From: SXZD01 sp034680345 | GTDB lineage: Bacteria; Pseudomonadota; Gammaproteobacteria; Burkholderiales; Burkholderiaceae_B | Assembly: GCA_034680345.1 (NCBI GenBank) | Contig: JAXISZ010000009.1 | Coordinates: 1-64,000 of the forward strand | Direction of reading: 5' to 3' | DNA: 64,000 nucleotides | Shown: positions 8,308 to 18,722 of the stretch, in pieces | Numbering within the stretch: the first letter of the stretch is position 1 | Layout: each line of letters opens with the position of its first letter | Translations under genes and position numbers: made by a program | Notes under the pieces: generated by a model | The model's input: only the letters and a program-made list of their open reading frames with translations | What the model was told of the DNA's origin: nothing | Database searches by the model: none

Positions 8308-11300
8308 ATGCAAGACCTTCGTCAGCAAGCCCAAGAACATGGTATGTACTCAGCGGTTCACGAACATGACGCATGTGGCGTGGGTTTTGTGGCGCATATC
8401 AAAGGCAAAAAATCCTACAGCATCATTAAAAATGGTTTGTCTATTCTTGAAAATCTTGATCACCGCGGGGCTGTGGGTGCAGATCCGTTGATGGGTGATG
8501 GTGCCGGTATTTTGATTCAAATACCTGATGCTTTTTATCGTGATCAAATGCGCTTGCATGGTGTTGACCTTCCGCCGCCAGGTGAGTACGGGGTGGGCGT
8601 GGTGTTTTTGCCTAAAGAAAATGCGTCTCGCTTGGCTTGTGAACAAGAAATAGAACGCGCTGTAAAGGCTGAGGGCCAAGTGATTTTGGGTTGGCGAGAT
8701 GTTCCTGTTAATTTAGAAATGCCCATGTCACCAACTGTACGCGCTAAGGAACCCGTGATTCGGCAAGTTTTTATTGGCCGTGGCCCAGATATCATGGTGA
8801 CTGACGCTTTGGAGCGTAAGCTTTACGTGATTCGTAAGCGTTCGTCTCACGCCATTCAGCAACTGAATTTAGCGCATGGCAAAGAGTATTTTATGCCTTC
8901 TATGTCGGCGCGCACAGTGGTGTATAAAGGTTTACTTTTGGCCAACCAGGTTGGTGAGTATTACAAAGACCTGAAAGACGAGCGCTGTGTTTCGGCTTTG
9001 GCTTTGGTGCATCAACGTTTTTCTACCAATACATTTCCCGAGTGGCCTTTGGCTCATCCGTATCGCATGTTGGCCCATAATGGTGAAATTAACACTGTTA
9101 AGGGTAATTTTAACTGGATACGTGCCCGTGAAGGGGTAATGAAATCGGTTGTTCTTGGCAAAGATTTACAAAAATTATTTCCTTTGATTTATGAGGGCCA
9201 GTCTGACACGGCGTGTTTTGACAATTGTTTAGAATTATTGGTGATGGCCGGTTACCCCATAGCACAAGCCATGATGATGATGATTCCAGAAGCTTGGGAG
9301 CAACACACATTGATGGACGAAAACCGCCGTGCTTTTTATGAATACCACGCCGCTATGATGGAACCATGGGATGGCCCTGCGGCCATGGCTTTTACTGACG
9401 GTCGTCAAATTGGCGCCACCTTAGATCGCAATGGTTTGCGTCCTGCTCGGTACATTGTGACAGAAGATGATTTGGTCATTATGGCTTCTGAGTCTGGTAC
9501 ATTACCTATACCAGAAAGCAAAATTGTAAAAAAATGGCGCCTGCAACCCGGCAAAATGTTTTTAATCGATATGGATGCGGGTCGCATTATTGATGACAAA
9601 CAATTAAAAGACCAGCTCGCCAATGCTAAACCCTATAAACAGTGGATTGACACCATTCGTATTAAATTAGACGAAGTGCAAGGCAAAGCTGAACCCGCTG
9701 GTTTTAAAGACACTTTATTAGACCGTCAACAAGCGTTTGGTTATACGCAAGAAGATTTGAAGTTTTTAATGGCGCCAATGCTGGTGTCAGCCGAAGAAGC
9801 AATTGGCTCCATGGGCAATGACAGCCCATTGGCCATCATGTCTAATAAGCTTAAACCGCTTTACAGTTATTTTAAGCAGTTGTTTGCGCAGGTGACTAAT
9901 CCTCCGATTGACCCGATTCGTGAAAATTTGGTGATGTCTTTGGTGAGTTTTATTGGCCCTAAACCCAATTTATTGGATTTGAACAATATTAATCCGCCTA
10001 TGCGCTTAGAAGTTAGCCAGCCGGTTTTGACCTTTGCAGATATGGCTAAAATTCGCGTCATTGAAAAAATGACCAGCGGTAAATTTCGCAGCCATGAACT
10101 GGATATTTGTTATCCGGTGGCATGGGGTAAAGAGGGCATTGAGGCGCGGTTGGCCTCGCTATGTGCTCAGGCTGTTGATGTTATTAAAACCGGTGCCAAT
10201 ATTTTAATCGTGACTGATCGTTTTATGGACCGAGACCATGTAGCCATTCCGGCTTTATTAGCCACCTCGGCTGTGCATCAGCATTTGGTGAAAGCCGGTT
10301 TGCGCACAAGTGCAGGATTGGTGGTTGAAACGGGTTCAGCTAGAGAAGTACATCATTTTGCGCTATTGGCGGGGTATGGCGCAGAAGCCATTCACCCTTA
10401 TCTGGCTTTAGAAACAATTGGGGACTTGGCCAAAGCACAAACCAATATGTTAAGCGCCGACCAGGCCATCTACCATTATATTAAGGCGGTGGGTAAGGGT
10501 TTGATGAAAGTGATGTCCAAAATGGGCATTTCTACCTATATGTCCTATACCGGTGCTCAAATTTTTGAAGCGGTTGGTTTGAAAAAAAGTTTTGTGGATG
10601 CGTATTTTCGTGGAACCCCCACAAAGGTGGAAGGTATTGGCGTGTTTGAAGTTGCGCAAGAGGCTATTTGCATTCATCAAGCAGCTTTTGGGCAGGATCC
10701 GGTATTGGCTAATGCTTTGGATGCGGGCGGTGAATACGCCTTTCGCATCCGTGGTGAACAGCACATGTGGACCCCGGATGCGATTGCTAAATTGCAGCAC
10801 GCCACGCGCAGTGAAAGTTATCAAACTTATAAAGCGTACGCACAAATTATTAATGATCAAAGTCGTCGTTACATGACCTTGCGGGGTTTGTTTGAGTTTA
10901 AACTTGATTTAAACAAATCAATTGCCATTGAAGAGGTTGAGCCTGTCAAAGAAATTGTGAAACGCTTTGTAACCGGTGCAATGTCTTTAGGTTCTATTTC
11001 AACAGAGGCGCACACCACTTTGGCCATTGCTATGAACCGTATTGGGGGTAAATCGAATACAGGCGAAGGTGGCGAAGATTATAAGCGTTACCGTCAAGAA
11101 ATGCGTCTGGGCTTAGGTAAAGCCCCTGGCGATGGGGTGATTCAAGATGGCCAAACCGTGGCTGAAGTTTTGGGTAAAGATCGCGTGGTGGCACCTATTG
11201 TGATGAAGGCTGGGGACTCTTTACGTTCTCGAATCAAACAGGTGGCTTCTGGTCGTTTTGGTGTGACAGCAGAATATTTAGCTTCGGCTGATCAAATTCA

Positions 11301-13029
11301 AATTAAAATGGCCCAAGGAGCTAAGCCTGGCGAGGGTGGGCAATTACCTGGTGGCAAAGTGTCTGAATACATTGGTCAGTTGCGATATTCCGTGCCCGGT
11401 GTGGGTTTGATTTCGCCACCGCCGCATCATGACATTTATTCTATTGAAGATCTTGCACAGTTAATTCATGATCTCAAAAATGCCAATTCCCAGGCGTCTA
11501 TTTCCGTAAAATTGGTGTCTGAGGTGGGGGTGGGCACTGTTGCTGCTGGTGTATCTAAAGCCAAGGCAGATCACGTGGTGATTGCTGGCTACGATGGTGG
11601 TACTGGTGCTTCCCCTGTTTCTTCGATTAAACACGCAGGTACCCCTTGGGAGTTGGGGTTGGCTGAAACGCAGCAAACTTTGGTGATCAATGGCTTGCGT
11701 GGGCGTATTCGGGTGCAGGTTGACGGCCAAATGAAGACAGGGCGAGACGTGGTGATTGGTGCCATGTTAGGAGCTGATGAATTTGGCTTTGCTACAGCCC
11801 CTTTGGTGGTAGAAGGGTGCATCATGATGCGCAAATGCCACTTGAATACGTGTCCGGTTGGAGTGGCTACTCAAGATCCGGTGTTGCGTGCAAAATTTCA
11901 GGGTAAGCCTGAGCATGTGGTTAACTACTTTTTCTTTGTGGCGCAAGAAGTGCGAGAAATTATGGCCCAATTGGGCGTGCGTCGTTTTGATGAACTGATT
12001 GGCCGCTCAGATTTATTAGACACGAAAAAGGGGATTGCGCATTGGAAAGCGCAAGGTTTAGATTTTTCTCGGGTATTTTACCGCGCTGAAAATTCGGCTG
12101 ACACCCAATTGCACAGTGGTTCGCAAAATCACGGTTTAGAAGGGGCATTAGACAATAAACTCATTGAGCACAGCCGAAATGCCCTTGAAAAAGGCGAGCG
12201 GGTGTCTTTTATTATGCCCATTGGCAATGTGAATCGTACAGTGGGCACAATGTTGTCTGGTGAAGTGGCGCGCCGTTATGGCCATGCCGGCCTGCCAGAC
12301 GATACCATTCATATTCAGTTCACCGGTACAGCGGGTCAGTCCTTTGGGGCATTTTTAGCCCATGGTATTACCTTAGATTTGGTGGGTGAGGGCAACGATT
12401 ACGTTGGCAAAGGTTTGTCTGGTGGTTGCATTATTGTTCGTCCCGCAAACGATTTTCGGGGTAAGTCTGACGAAAACATGATTGCTGGTAATACCTTGCT
12501 GTATGGTGCTATAGCTGGGCAAGCGTATTTACGAGGTGTGGTTGGTGAACGTTTTGCTGTGCGTAATTCTGGTGCTGTTGCTGTGGTTGAGGGTACAGGC
12601 GATCATTGTTGTGAATACATGACAGGCGGCACCGTGGTGGCTTTAGGTAAAACAGGGCGTAATTTTGCTGCTGGTATGAGCGGCGGGGTGGCTTATGTTT
12701 ACGATGTGGATGGTTTATTTTCCAAACGCTGTAATATGGCGCAAGTTGATTTAGAACCTTTACTTAGCGTAGCAGATCAACAAGCGCAGGGCGATCAATC
12801 CAGTTGGCATACCATTATTGCTGGTGGTCAACGTGAGGCAGATGAAACTATTTTAAAGCGCTTAATTGAACAGCATGCCAGTTATACAGGCAGTGGTTTG
12901 GCCAAGTTTATTCTTGAAAACTGGGCAGAAGAGCAAAAGAAATTCATCAAAGTATTTCCGCATGAATACAAGCGCGCTTTAAAACAATTGTGGAACATAG
13001 CAGCGCAGTCTGTGCAGCAGGCAGCCTAA
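8308..13029 (+). CDS. gltB: Glutamate synthase (NADPH) large subunit
   Basis: Makes two glutamates from glutamine and 2-oxoglutarate. It has 1573 residues, the expected size. The N-terminal class II amidotransferase begins after a short propeptide, with the nucleophile at Cys23 (Asp-Ala-Cys-Gly-Val-Gly-Phe). The central and FMN-binding synthase domains follow, with the [3Fe-4S] ligands at Cys1171, Cys1177 and Cys1182 (Cys-x5-Cys-x4-Cys) followed by Pro-Val-Gly-Val-Ala. The C-terminal GXGXG beta-helix domain occupies about residues 1270-1500. An AAGGAAT ribosome-binding site precedes the ATG. The start is 131 bases after the RAYT gene, so gltB probably has its own promoter; gltD follows after 29 bases. 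Confidence 0.98.
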   Translation: MQDLRQQAQEHGMYSAVHEHDACGVGFVAHIKGKKSYSIIKNGLSILENLDHRGAVGADPLMGDGAGILIQIPDAFYRDQMRLHGVDLPPPGEYGVGVVFLPKENASRLACEQEIERAVKAEGQVILGWRDVPVNLEMPMSPTVRAKEPVIRQVFIGRGPDIMVTDALERKLYVIRKRSSHAIQQLNLAHGKEYFMPSMSARTVVYKGLLLANQVGEYYKDLKDERCVSALALVHQRFSTNTFPEWPLAHPYRMLAHNGEINTVKGNFNWIRAREGVMKSVVLGKDLQKLFPLIYEGQSDTACFDNCLELLVMAGYPIAQAMMMMIPEAWEQHTLMDENRRAFYEYHAAMMEPWDGPAAMAFTDGRQIGATLDRNGLRPARYIVTEDDLVIMASESGTLPIPESKIVKKWRLQPGKMFLIDMDAGRIIDDKQLKDQLANAKPYKQWIDTIRIKLDEVQGKAEPAGFKDTLLDRQQAFGYTQEDLKFLMAPMLVSAEEAIGSMGNDSPLAIMSNKLKPLYSYFKQLFAQVTNPPIDPIRENLVMSLVSFIGPKPNLLDLNNINPPMRLEVSQPVLTFADMAKIRVIEKMTSGKFRSHELDICYPVAWGKEGIEARLASLCAQAVDVIKTGANILIVTDRFMDRDHVAIPALLATSAVHQHLVKAGLRTSAGLVVETGSAREVHHFALLAGYGAEAIHPYLALETIGDLAKAQTNMLSADQAIYHYIKAVGKGLMKVMSKMGISTYMSYTGAQIFEAVGLKKSFVDAYFRGTPTKVEGIGVFEVAQEAICIHQAAFGQDPVLANALDAGGEYAFRIRGEQHMWTPDAIAKLQHATRSESYQTYKAYAQIINDQSRRYMTLRGLFEFKLDLNKSIAIEEVEPVKEIVKRFVTGAMSLGSISTEAHTTLAIAMNRIGGKSNTGEGGEDYKRYRQEMRLGLGKAPGDGVIQDGQTVAEVLGKDRVVAPIVMKAGDSLRSRIKQVASGRFGVTAEYLASADQIQIKMAQGAKPGEGGQLPGGKVSEYIGQLRYSVPGVGLISPPPHHDIYSIEDLAQLIHDLKNANSQASISVKLVSEVGVGTVAAGVSKAKADHVVIAGYDGGTGASPVSSIKHAGTPWELGLAETQQTLVINGLRGRIRVQVDGQMKTGRDVVIGAMLGADEFGFATAPLVVEGCIMMRKCHLNTCPVGVATQDPVLRAKFQGKPEHVVNYFFFVAQEVREIMAQLGVRRFDELIGRSDLLDTKKGIAHWKAQGLDFSRVFYRAENSADTQLHSGSQNHGLEGALDNKLIEHSRNALEKGERVSFIMPIGNVNRTVGTMLSGEVARRYGHAGLPDDTIHIQFTGTAGQSFGAFLAHGITLDLVGEGNDYVGKGLSGGCIIVRPANDFRGKSDENMIAGNTLLYGAIAGQAYLRGVVGERFAVRNSGAVAVVEGTGDHCCEYMTGGTVVALGKTGRNFAAGMSGGVAYVYDVDGLFSKRCNMAQVDLEPLLSVADQQAQGDQSSWHTIIAGGQREADETILKRLIEQHASYTGSGLAKFILENWAEEQKKFIKVFPHEYKRALKQLWNIAAQSVQQAA

Positions 13030-13058
13030 TCAGCAAGCGGTGAAAAGGAAGAATAACC

Positions 13059-14546
13059 ATGGGTAAAGTCACAGGATTTTTAGAATTTGAGCGCTTAGAA
13101 GCGGGTTATGAAGCGCCTGAAAAGCGGGTGAAACACTACAAAGAGTTTGTGCTTGGTTTAACTGATGCGCAAGCTAAAATACAGGGTGCGCGGTGTATGG
13201 ACTGTGGTATACCGTTTTGCAACAATGGATGTCCGGTAAACAACATCATTCCTGATTTTAACGATTTGGTGTATAAACAAGATTGGCAAAATGCTATCAA
13301 AGTGCTGCATTCAACCAATAATTTCCCCGAGTTTACGGGGCGAGTTTGTCCAGCGCCTTGTGAAGCAGCATGCACCTTGGGCATTAACAGTGACCCGGTA
13401 GGTATTAAATCGATTGAGCATGCCATTATTGACAAAGCTTGGGAAAATGGTTGGGTGCTGCCAGAACCTGCGGTTGTTAAAACGGGTAAAAAAGTGGCTA
13501 TTGTGGGTTCCGGTCCTGCCGGTTTGGCAGCGGCGCAGCAGTTGGCTCGGGTTGGTCACAGTGTTGTGGTGTTTGAAAAAAATGATCGCATTGGCGGATT
13601 ATTGCGCTACGGTATACCCGACTTTAAAATGGAAAAGCACCACATTGACCGTCGTGTAGAGCAGCTTATACAAGAAGGGGTAGAATTTTGTACGGGTGTA
13701 TTGGTAGGTGGGGCATTACGAGAAACGGGCGTTAATAATTTTGCTCATCAAGTGATCGCGCCTGAGGCGTTGTTACAGCAATTTGACGCTGTGCTTTTGT
13801 CTGGCGGGGCTGAGCAGCCGCGTGATTTACCTGTGCCCGGAAGACAATTAAAAGGAGTGCATTTTGCAATGGATTTTTTACCTTTGCAAAATAAAGTTAA
13901 TGCCGGAGATAAAGTAAAAAATCAACTCATGGCCACTAAAAAACATGTGTTGGTGATTGGCGGTGGTGATACGGGTTCAGACTGCGTTGGCACATCAAAC
14001 CGGCATGGTGCTGCAGCTGTTACTCAAATTGAATTGATGCCGCAACCACCTGAACAAGAAAATAAAGCTTTGGTGTGGCCATACTGGCCAATGAAAATGC
14101 GTACATCTTCATCGCATGAAGAGGGGGTGGCACGAGATTGGGCGGTGACCACCAAACAATTTTTAGACGATGGCAAGGGTCGGGTCAGAGCGGCTTTGTG
14201 TGCCAGAGTAGAATGGGTTCAAGATCAGGCCACAGGGCAGATGAAAATGCAGGAAGTGCCTGGGTCAGAATTCGAACTTCAGGCCGATTTGGTTTTATTT
14301 GCAATGGGTTTTGTCAGTCCAGCAGCTAGCATTTTACAAGCCTTTGGTGTGGAACGTGATAGCCGCGGCAATGCCAAGGCCAGCACAGATGGGGTTGGGT
14401 GTTATCAAACCAATGTGAACAAAGTATTTACTGCTGGTGATATGCGCCGTGGTCAAAGTTTGGTGGTTTGGGCCATTCGCGAGGGTAGACAGGCCGCAAG
14501 AGCCATGGACGAATACTTGATGGGGGCCAGTGTTTTGCCAAGGTAG
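13059..14546 (+). CDS. gltD: Glutamate synthase (NADPH) small subunit
   Basis: Transfers electrons from NADPH through FAD and two [4Fe-4S] clusters to GltB. It has 495 residues. The N-terminal cysteine clusters are Cys-Met-Asp-Cys-Gly-Ile-Pro-Phe-Cys-x3-Cys-Pro and Cys-Pro-Ala-Pro-Cys-Glu-x2-Cys. The FAD-binding Rossmann motif is Val-Gly-Ser-Gly-Pro-Ala-Gly-Leu-Ala-Ala, and the NADPH motif is Ile-Gly-Gly-Gly-Asp-Thr-Gly-Ser-Asp. The C-terminal Thr-Ala-Gly-Asp-Met-Arg-Arg-Gly-Gln-Ser segment closes the FAD site. An AAAAGGAAG ribosome-binding site precedes the ATG. It is co-transcribed with gltB. Confidence 0.98.
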   Translation: MGKVTGFLEFERLEAGYEAPEKRVKHYKEFVLGLTDAQAKIQGARCMDCGIPFCNNGCPVNNIIPDFNDLVYKQDWQNAIKVLHSTNNFPEFTGRVCPAPCEAACTLGINSDPVGIKSIEHAIIDKAWENGWVLPEPAVVKTGKKVAIVGSGPAGLAAAQQLARVGHSVVVFEKNDRIGGLLRYGIPDFKMEKHHIDRRVEQLIQEGVEFCTGVLVGGALRETGVNNFAHQVIAPEALLQQFDAVLLSGGAEQPRDLPVPGRQLKGVHFAMDFLPLQNKVNAGDKVKNQLMATKKHVLVIGGGDTGSDCVGTSNRHGAAAVTQIELMPQPPEQENKALVWPYWPMKMRTSSSHEEGVARDWAVTTKQFLDDGKGRVRAALCARVEWVQDQATGQMKMQEVPGSEFELQADLVLFAMGFVSPAASILQAFGVERDSRGNAKASTDGVGCYQTNVNKVFTAGDMRRGQSLVVWAIREGRQAARAMDEYLMGASVLPR

Positions 14547-14561
14547 TATCATTGTGTTGTT

Positions 14562-16337
14562 TTGACAAGTATAAAAGACCTTGCCGTGTCTCATATTTCA
14601 AGCGAAAGCACCGATTTTCAAGTTTATAAACGACTGCTGCCATATACTTTGCGGTATTGGAAAGTGTTGTTACTTTCCTTGTTTGCATTGATGGTGGCTG
14701 CAGCCACTGAGCCAATGTTTGCTAGGGTGATTAAACCCTTGATTGATGACAATTTCAACGCGCAAGACCGAACCATGGCACGGTGGTTGCCTGTCCTGAT
14801 TTTGTTGATATTTGTATTGAGGGCGGTGGCCACTTATGTCAACGACACCAGCAGCGCTTGGTTGTCGGGGCGGGTGGTGTACGATTTGCGGCAGCAAATG
14901 TTGGAGCGCATCATGCAGTTTCCGTCGCGCTATTTTCATGAAAATCCTGCTGCGCGTTTGAGTACTTCAGTATTAAACAATGTTAATGCAGTTACAGAAG
15001 CCGGTTTTAATATAATCACAGTAGCCATTAAAGATGGCATTACTGTTTTGGGTTTGTTGGGTTTATTGCTATACACCAATTGGCGCTTAACCTTGATTTG
15101 TTTGATCATTTTGCCTTTGGTGGGTTTGGGTTTGCGTTTGGCAGCTAAACGCATAGCGGTGTATGTTCGTCAGTGGCAGCAATCCTCTGGCGATTTAATG
15201 CAAACATTGACAGAGATTATTTCTGCGCATCGCGCTATTAAAATTTATGGTGCTCAGCAAGCGGAAACGCGCACTTTTTTAAGCAATTCCAATTTAATTC
15301 GACAAATGGCTTTGAAGGTAACTTCAACCAGCTCGATCAATTCCGGTGTGGTGCAATTTTTTATGGCTGCAGCTGTGGCTATGGTGGTTTACTTTGCAGG
15401 GCGATTGGCCAGTAAGGGACAAATGACTGCTGGTGATTTTGCTTCCTTTATGACCGCCATGTTGATGTTAATGTCGCCAATTAAGCGTTTGACCGCTTTG
15501 AATCAGTCTTTACAAAAAGGCTTGGTGGCTGCGCGAGATGTTTTTCATGTGATTGATTCTGATGTAGAAAAAGACATGGGTACATTTGTTTTAGCGCGCG
15601 CGCGCGGTCAAGTTGACTTTCTCAAAGTTGGTTTTACTTATTCTGACTCAGCTTCAAACGTGTTACAAAACATCAATTTATCTGTTAGGCCAGGTATGAC
15701 AGTGGGCATTGTGGGCGAATCGGGCAGCGGTAAATCTACTTTGATTAGTTTATTGCCTCGTTTATTTGAAAAAACCGTGGGGCAACTGTTAATTGATGGT
15801 GTTGATGTTTCACAATGGCGTTTGTCTAGTTTGCGTCAGCAAATGGCAATTGTGACGCAAGACAGCCATTTGTTTAATGATACAGTTTTTAACAATATTG
15901 CGTATGGTGAAATGGCTGGCGCTTCAATTGACCAGGTTCGCCAAGCGGCAAAAATGGCCAATGCGCTTGAGTTTATTGAGCAATTGCCGCAGGGTTTTGA
16001 AACCTTATTGGGTGATTCGGGCATTCGACTATCGGGTGGTCAGCGTCAGCGGATTTCAATTGCGCGGGCGTTTTTGAAAGATGCGCCTATTTTGATTTTT
16101 GATGAAGCCACCTCAGCCTTAGACAATGTGGCTGAAAGAGAAGTGCAGCGGGATATGGAGATTTTATCGCGTGGGCGCACAACTTTTATAGTGGCGCATC
16201 GTTTGTCTACTTTAATTCATGCTGACTTAATTGTGGTGTTGCATCGGGGTGGTATTGTGGAAAGTGGTTCGCATATGCAGTTATTGGATTTAGGCCGATA
16301 TTATGCCAGACTGTACAGCTCGCAATTTGGTCAGTGA
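14562..16337 (+). CDS. msbA: Lipid A export ABC transporter, permease/ATPase (MsbA)
   Basis: Half-transporter that flips lipid A-core across the inner membrane. It has 591 residues: a six-helix type I ABC exporter domain (about 1-330), then an ATPase domain with Walker A Gly-Glu-Ser-Gly-Ser-Gly-Lys-Ser-Thr (near residue 385), signature Leu-Ser-Gly-Gly-Gln-Arg-Gln-Arg, Walker B Ile-Leu-Ile-Phe-Asp-Glu and the H-loop His-Arg-Leu-Ser. No ATG lies upstream of the first helix. TTG at 14562 is the most upstream reasonable start and GTG at 14586 is an alternative; neither has a good ribosome-binding site. It lies 15 bases after gltD and is the gateway to the surface-polysaccharide genes that follow. 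Confidence 0.92.
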   Translation: MTSIKDLAVSHISSESTDFQVYKRLLPYTLRYWKVLLLSLFALMVAAATEPMFARVIKPLIDDNFNAQDRTMARWLPVLILLIFVLRAVATYVNDTSSAWLSGRVVYDLRQQMLERIMQFPSRYFHENPAARLSTSVLNNVNAVTEAGFNIITVAIKDGITVLGLLGLLLYTNWRLTLICLIILPLVGLGLRLAAKRIAVYVRQWQQSSGDLMQTLTEIISAHRAIKIYGAQQAETRTFLSNSNLIRQMALKVTSTSSINSGVVQFFMAAAVAMVVYFAGRLASKGQMTAGDFASFMTAMLMLMSPIKRLTALNQSLQKGLVAARDVFHVIDSDVEKDMGTFVLARARGQVDFLKVGFTYSDSASNVLQNINLSVRPGMTVGIVGESGSGKSTLISLLPRLFEKTVGQLLIDGVDVSQWRLSSLRQQMAIVTQDSHLFNDTVFNNIAYGEMAGASIDQVRQAAKMANALEFIEQLPQGFETLLGDSGIRLSGGQRQRISIARAFLKDAPILIFDEATSALDNVAEREVQRDMEILSRGRTTFIVAHRLSTLIHADLIVVLHRGGIVESGSHMQLLDLGRYYARLYSSQFGQ

Positions 16338-16399
16338 ACTATTTTAAGTAGGGCTTGATCACCATATCTTTTAATTTTGTATTCTGATACCTAGAATTA

Positions 16400-17394
16400 A
16401 TGTTAGTTTTGTTGAAAACTCGCTCTTATCTGCGGCAATTTAATCAAATGCGTAAGCGGTGGTTGGAACGCTTGGGTGTTTCGCCTCGTCGATTTAACCA
16501 ATTGCAGGCAGATTATCAAGCTTTAGCTGAAACTTTGGGCGCTTTAAGCCCTTGTTTGGCTCGTCAGGTTGCTTTGCATGAAATAAAACCATTGCCCGAA
16601 AACACTTGGAATGAGTTGTGTTTATTGGTTAGTCATAGCAGCGACGGAAAATTAAAGCCCCATATGCGTTTTTACGCACAACACTTGCAACAGCAGTCAA
16701 TTGGTGTGGTGCTTATTTTAAATGCTGACGTGCAGGTGCAAACATTGCAATATGCCATGGGCGATTTAGACGTGTTTTCGGCGGTATATGTTCGCCCCAA
16801 TTTGGGCTACGACTTTGCAGCTTGGTCCCAGGTGTTTAGTGTGTTAAAAAATACATGCCAAGGCCTTGATCGCTTGTACTTAAGTAATGACAGTTTGGCT
16901 GGGCCGGTCAATGAAGTGGCTTGGTTAACTGTATTGCAACGTATTCGCGGTAGTTCGGCCGGTTTGATTGCTTTAACAGATTACGCTGCTCCACGCTGGC
17001 ATGCACAGAGCTTTTTTTAGTTTTAAGTCGCGCATTGCTAACCAACGATGCATTTGCAGCCTATTTTTCCAATTTCTGGAATTTGTCGAGTAAACGTTTG
17101 GTGATTGATGTTTATGAAAGCTGGTTAGCTCAAAATGTTCAGAATTTAGGGTATGCGGTGGACATTATGTTTGCTGCGCACGAGTTGAATATAGACATTG
17201 ATATTTACCATCGAGATGACCTGATTAAATATTTATCGGCGGGCATGCCATTTGTGAAGTTTAAAAATCTACTATCATCTAAATGGCAAGCGGCCATTGC
17301 CCCTTATTGTTCACCCCTTTTCTGTAAAGCCTTTCTGCCGACTTATGCCAAACATTTGAGCAAAGGCAATCACAAGGATGGCTGCAAAAAATGA
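16400..17394 (+). pseudogene. Frameshifted RgpF-like (rhamnan synthesis F) glycan-modifying protein
   Basis: Two frames together make one recognisable RgpF-type protein. The first (16400-17020, 206 residues) holds Leu-Val-Ser-His-Ser-Ser, Val-Tyr-Val-Arg-Pro-Asn-Leu-Gly-Tyr-Asp-Phe-Ala-Ala-Trp and Leu-Ser-Asn-Asp-Ser-Leu-Ala-Gly-Pro, and ends abruptly after His-Ala-Gln-Ser-Phe-Phe. The second frame continues Leu-Val-Leu-Ser-Arg-Ala-Leu-Leu and, further on, Val-Ile-Asp-Val-Tyr-Glu, exactly as the family predicts, to 17394. The break falls in a T7 run at 17012-17018; eight T would restore the frame. This may be an off-phase contingency locus, programmed slippage, a decayed gene or a base error. 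The 3' end overlaps the convergent waaL-like gene by about 84 bases. Role inferred: surface polysaccharide assembly or decoration. Confidence 0.7.
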
Positions 17395-18702
17395 ATTCAT
17401 AAACTTGAGTGTTAAAATCAGCGCTAGGCTGCAAACAAAGTAGCTTAAACACAGCCAGATAACTAGCATTTTGGCGTCATGGCTGTCATAGGAAATTTCA
17501 GCGGTTTTGCCGTTTTTAGTGTTGTTAGATAAATTATTATACGTGTTGTGATAGCTGTTATAGCCATCGTGACTATGGTCATTTGTATTTAAATGGTTGG
17601 TTAATTCTTTGGGTTTGCTGCGATAAGCCCATATCGCTGGTAGGCTAAACAAAGTTAAGCTGACTAATAAACCTAAAATGCCATGTATTAAAAATTTTTC
17701 TAGAAAATGGTTGTGAATACCGCCGTGTATCCACATCCAGCGGGCGTCTGGGTCGGTGATTGGATTAAAAGGGTACGGGGCTTGTTGAATTGTTTTAATT
17801 TCACTCAAGCTATGGCCTTTAAAAAATTGTCGGTTTGCAAGTTCAGTAATTCCTAAATGAATGTTCAGTCGTAAGCCTAGAGAAGTGTTAAAGTTTGTGC
17901 CGTTTTGCCATAAAACCAGGTCTTGTTTGGCTTGCGCAATCCGATTTTGTACTGAAGGCGTTTGTAATGTACCTGCAAGGGCAGAGCACACAATAAGCAG
18001 TTTGGTTATAAAAATGCGTTTTGACGGGTTATGAAACAGCAACATGCAGCCTACTATAGCGCACATGGCTAGCCATGCAATACGGGTTTCACAGTCGTAC
18101 AGTATATAAGCGGCAGCAACAGCACAAAGGCCAAAAAAACTTCTGGTTAGGGCATTTTTTTTGCAATTTAAAGCCCATGAGGTTAGCGCCGCTGTGCCAA
18201 TTACAGCAACTAATCCGGCAGTGTTGGGTTCAATAAAGTAAGTGGCAAATCGGGTGCTGCCGGTCCAAGCGGTCTGGCCTAGATCAATCCATTTGAAATC
18301 TAAAAAAATCAATACGGGAAAGCTTAAGGCAAAGGCGTTTTGAAAAAAACGCCAGTGTTTGCTTTCTAAACGGTGGTACAACCACACAACGATAGGAGCG
18401 GCAAGTAACAAACGAGAGTATTCATCTAAAACCGCCATGTGTTTGGGGGTGCGAAACAATTCAAATCCAAGTGCCAAAGCCATTGGAATACATAGCAAGA
18501 TGAACAAATTTTTGGTGTTTTTTTCTAGGTTTTGCCATTTGGGGCGGTGTAATAGTATCCAAAACACTGCGTAAAAACTGGCAATAAACAAGCCAGTATT
18601 CATCAGTTTTTTAATAACATAAGCAAATGCCACGCTGAATAAAAAAAAGAATAAGACAGCGTTCTCAATATGATTGAGCAAATCTTTTTTTAAGAAACGC
18701 AT
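17311..18702 (-). CDS. O-antigen ligase family protein (WaaL/Wzy_C-like)
   Basis: A multi-spanning membrane protein of 463 residues with about ten or more hydrophobic helices. A longer periplasmic loop, roughly residues 250-330, ends in Gly-Gly-Ile-His-Asn-His-Phe-Leu-Glu-Lys-Phe; the His-Asn-x-Phe/Tyr-Leu motif is the core of the Wzy_C domain shared by O-antigen ligases and polymerases. The neighbourhood (msbA upstream, a heptosyltransferase 20 bases upstream in the same direction) favours a WaaL-type ligase that joins O-polysaccharide to lipid A-core, but a polymerase cannot be excluded. An Asn/His/Tyr/Thr-rich low-complexity insert near residues 370-395 is cytoplasmic or an inter-helix loop. 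The 3' end overlaps the RgpF-like gene on the other strand. Confidence 0.75.
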   Translation of the reverse strand: MRFLKKDLLNHIENAVLFFFLFSVAFAYVIKKLMNTGLFIASFYAVFWILLHRPKWQNLEKNTKNLFILLCIPMALALGFELFRTPKHMAVLDEYSRLLLAAPIVVWLYHRLESKHWRFFQNAFALSFPVLIFLDFKWIDLGQTAWTGSTRFATYFIEPNTAGLVAVIGTAALTSWALNCKKNALTRSFFGLCAVAAAYILYDCETRIAWLAMCAIVGCMLLFHNPSKRIFITKLLIVCSALAGTLQTPSVQNRIAQAKQDLVLWQNGTNFNTSLGLRLNIHLGITELANRQFFKGHSLSEIKTIQQAPYPFNPITDPDARWMWIHGGIHNHFLEKFLIHGILGLLVSLTLFSLPAIWAYRSKPKELTNHLNTNDHSHDGYNSYHNTYNNLSNNTKNGKTAEISYDSHDAKMLVIWLCLSYFVCSLALILTLKFMNSFFAAILVIAFAQMFGISRQKGFTEKG

Positions 18703-18722
18703 GATGGGCCAGGTCCTTTGTT

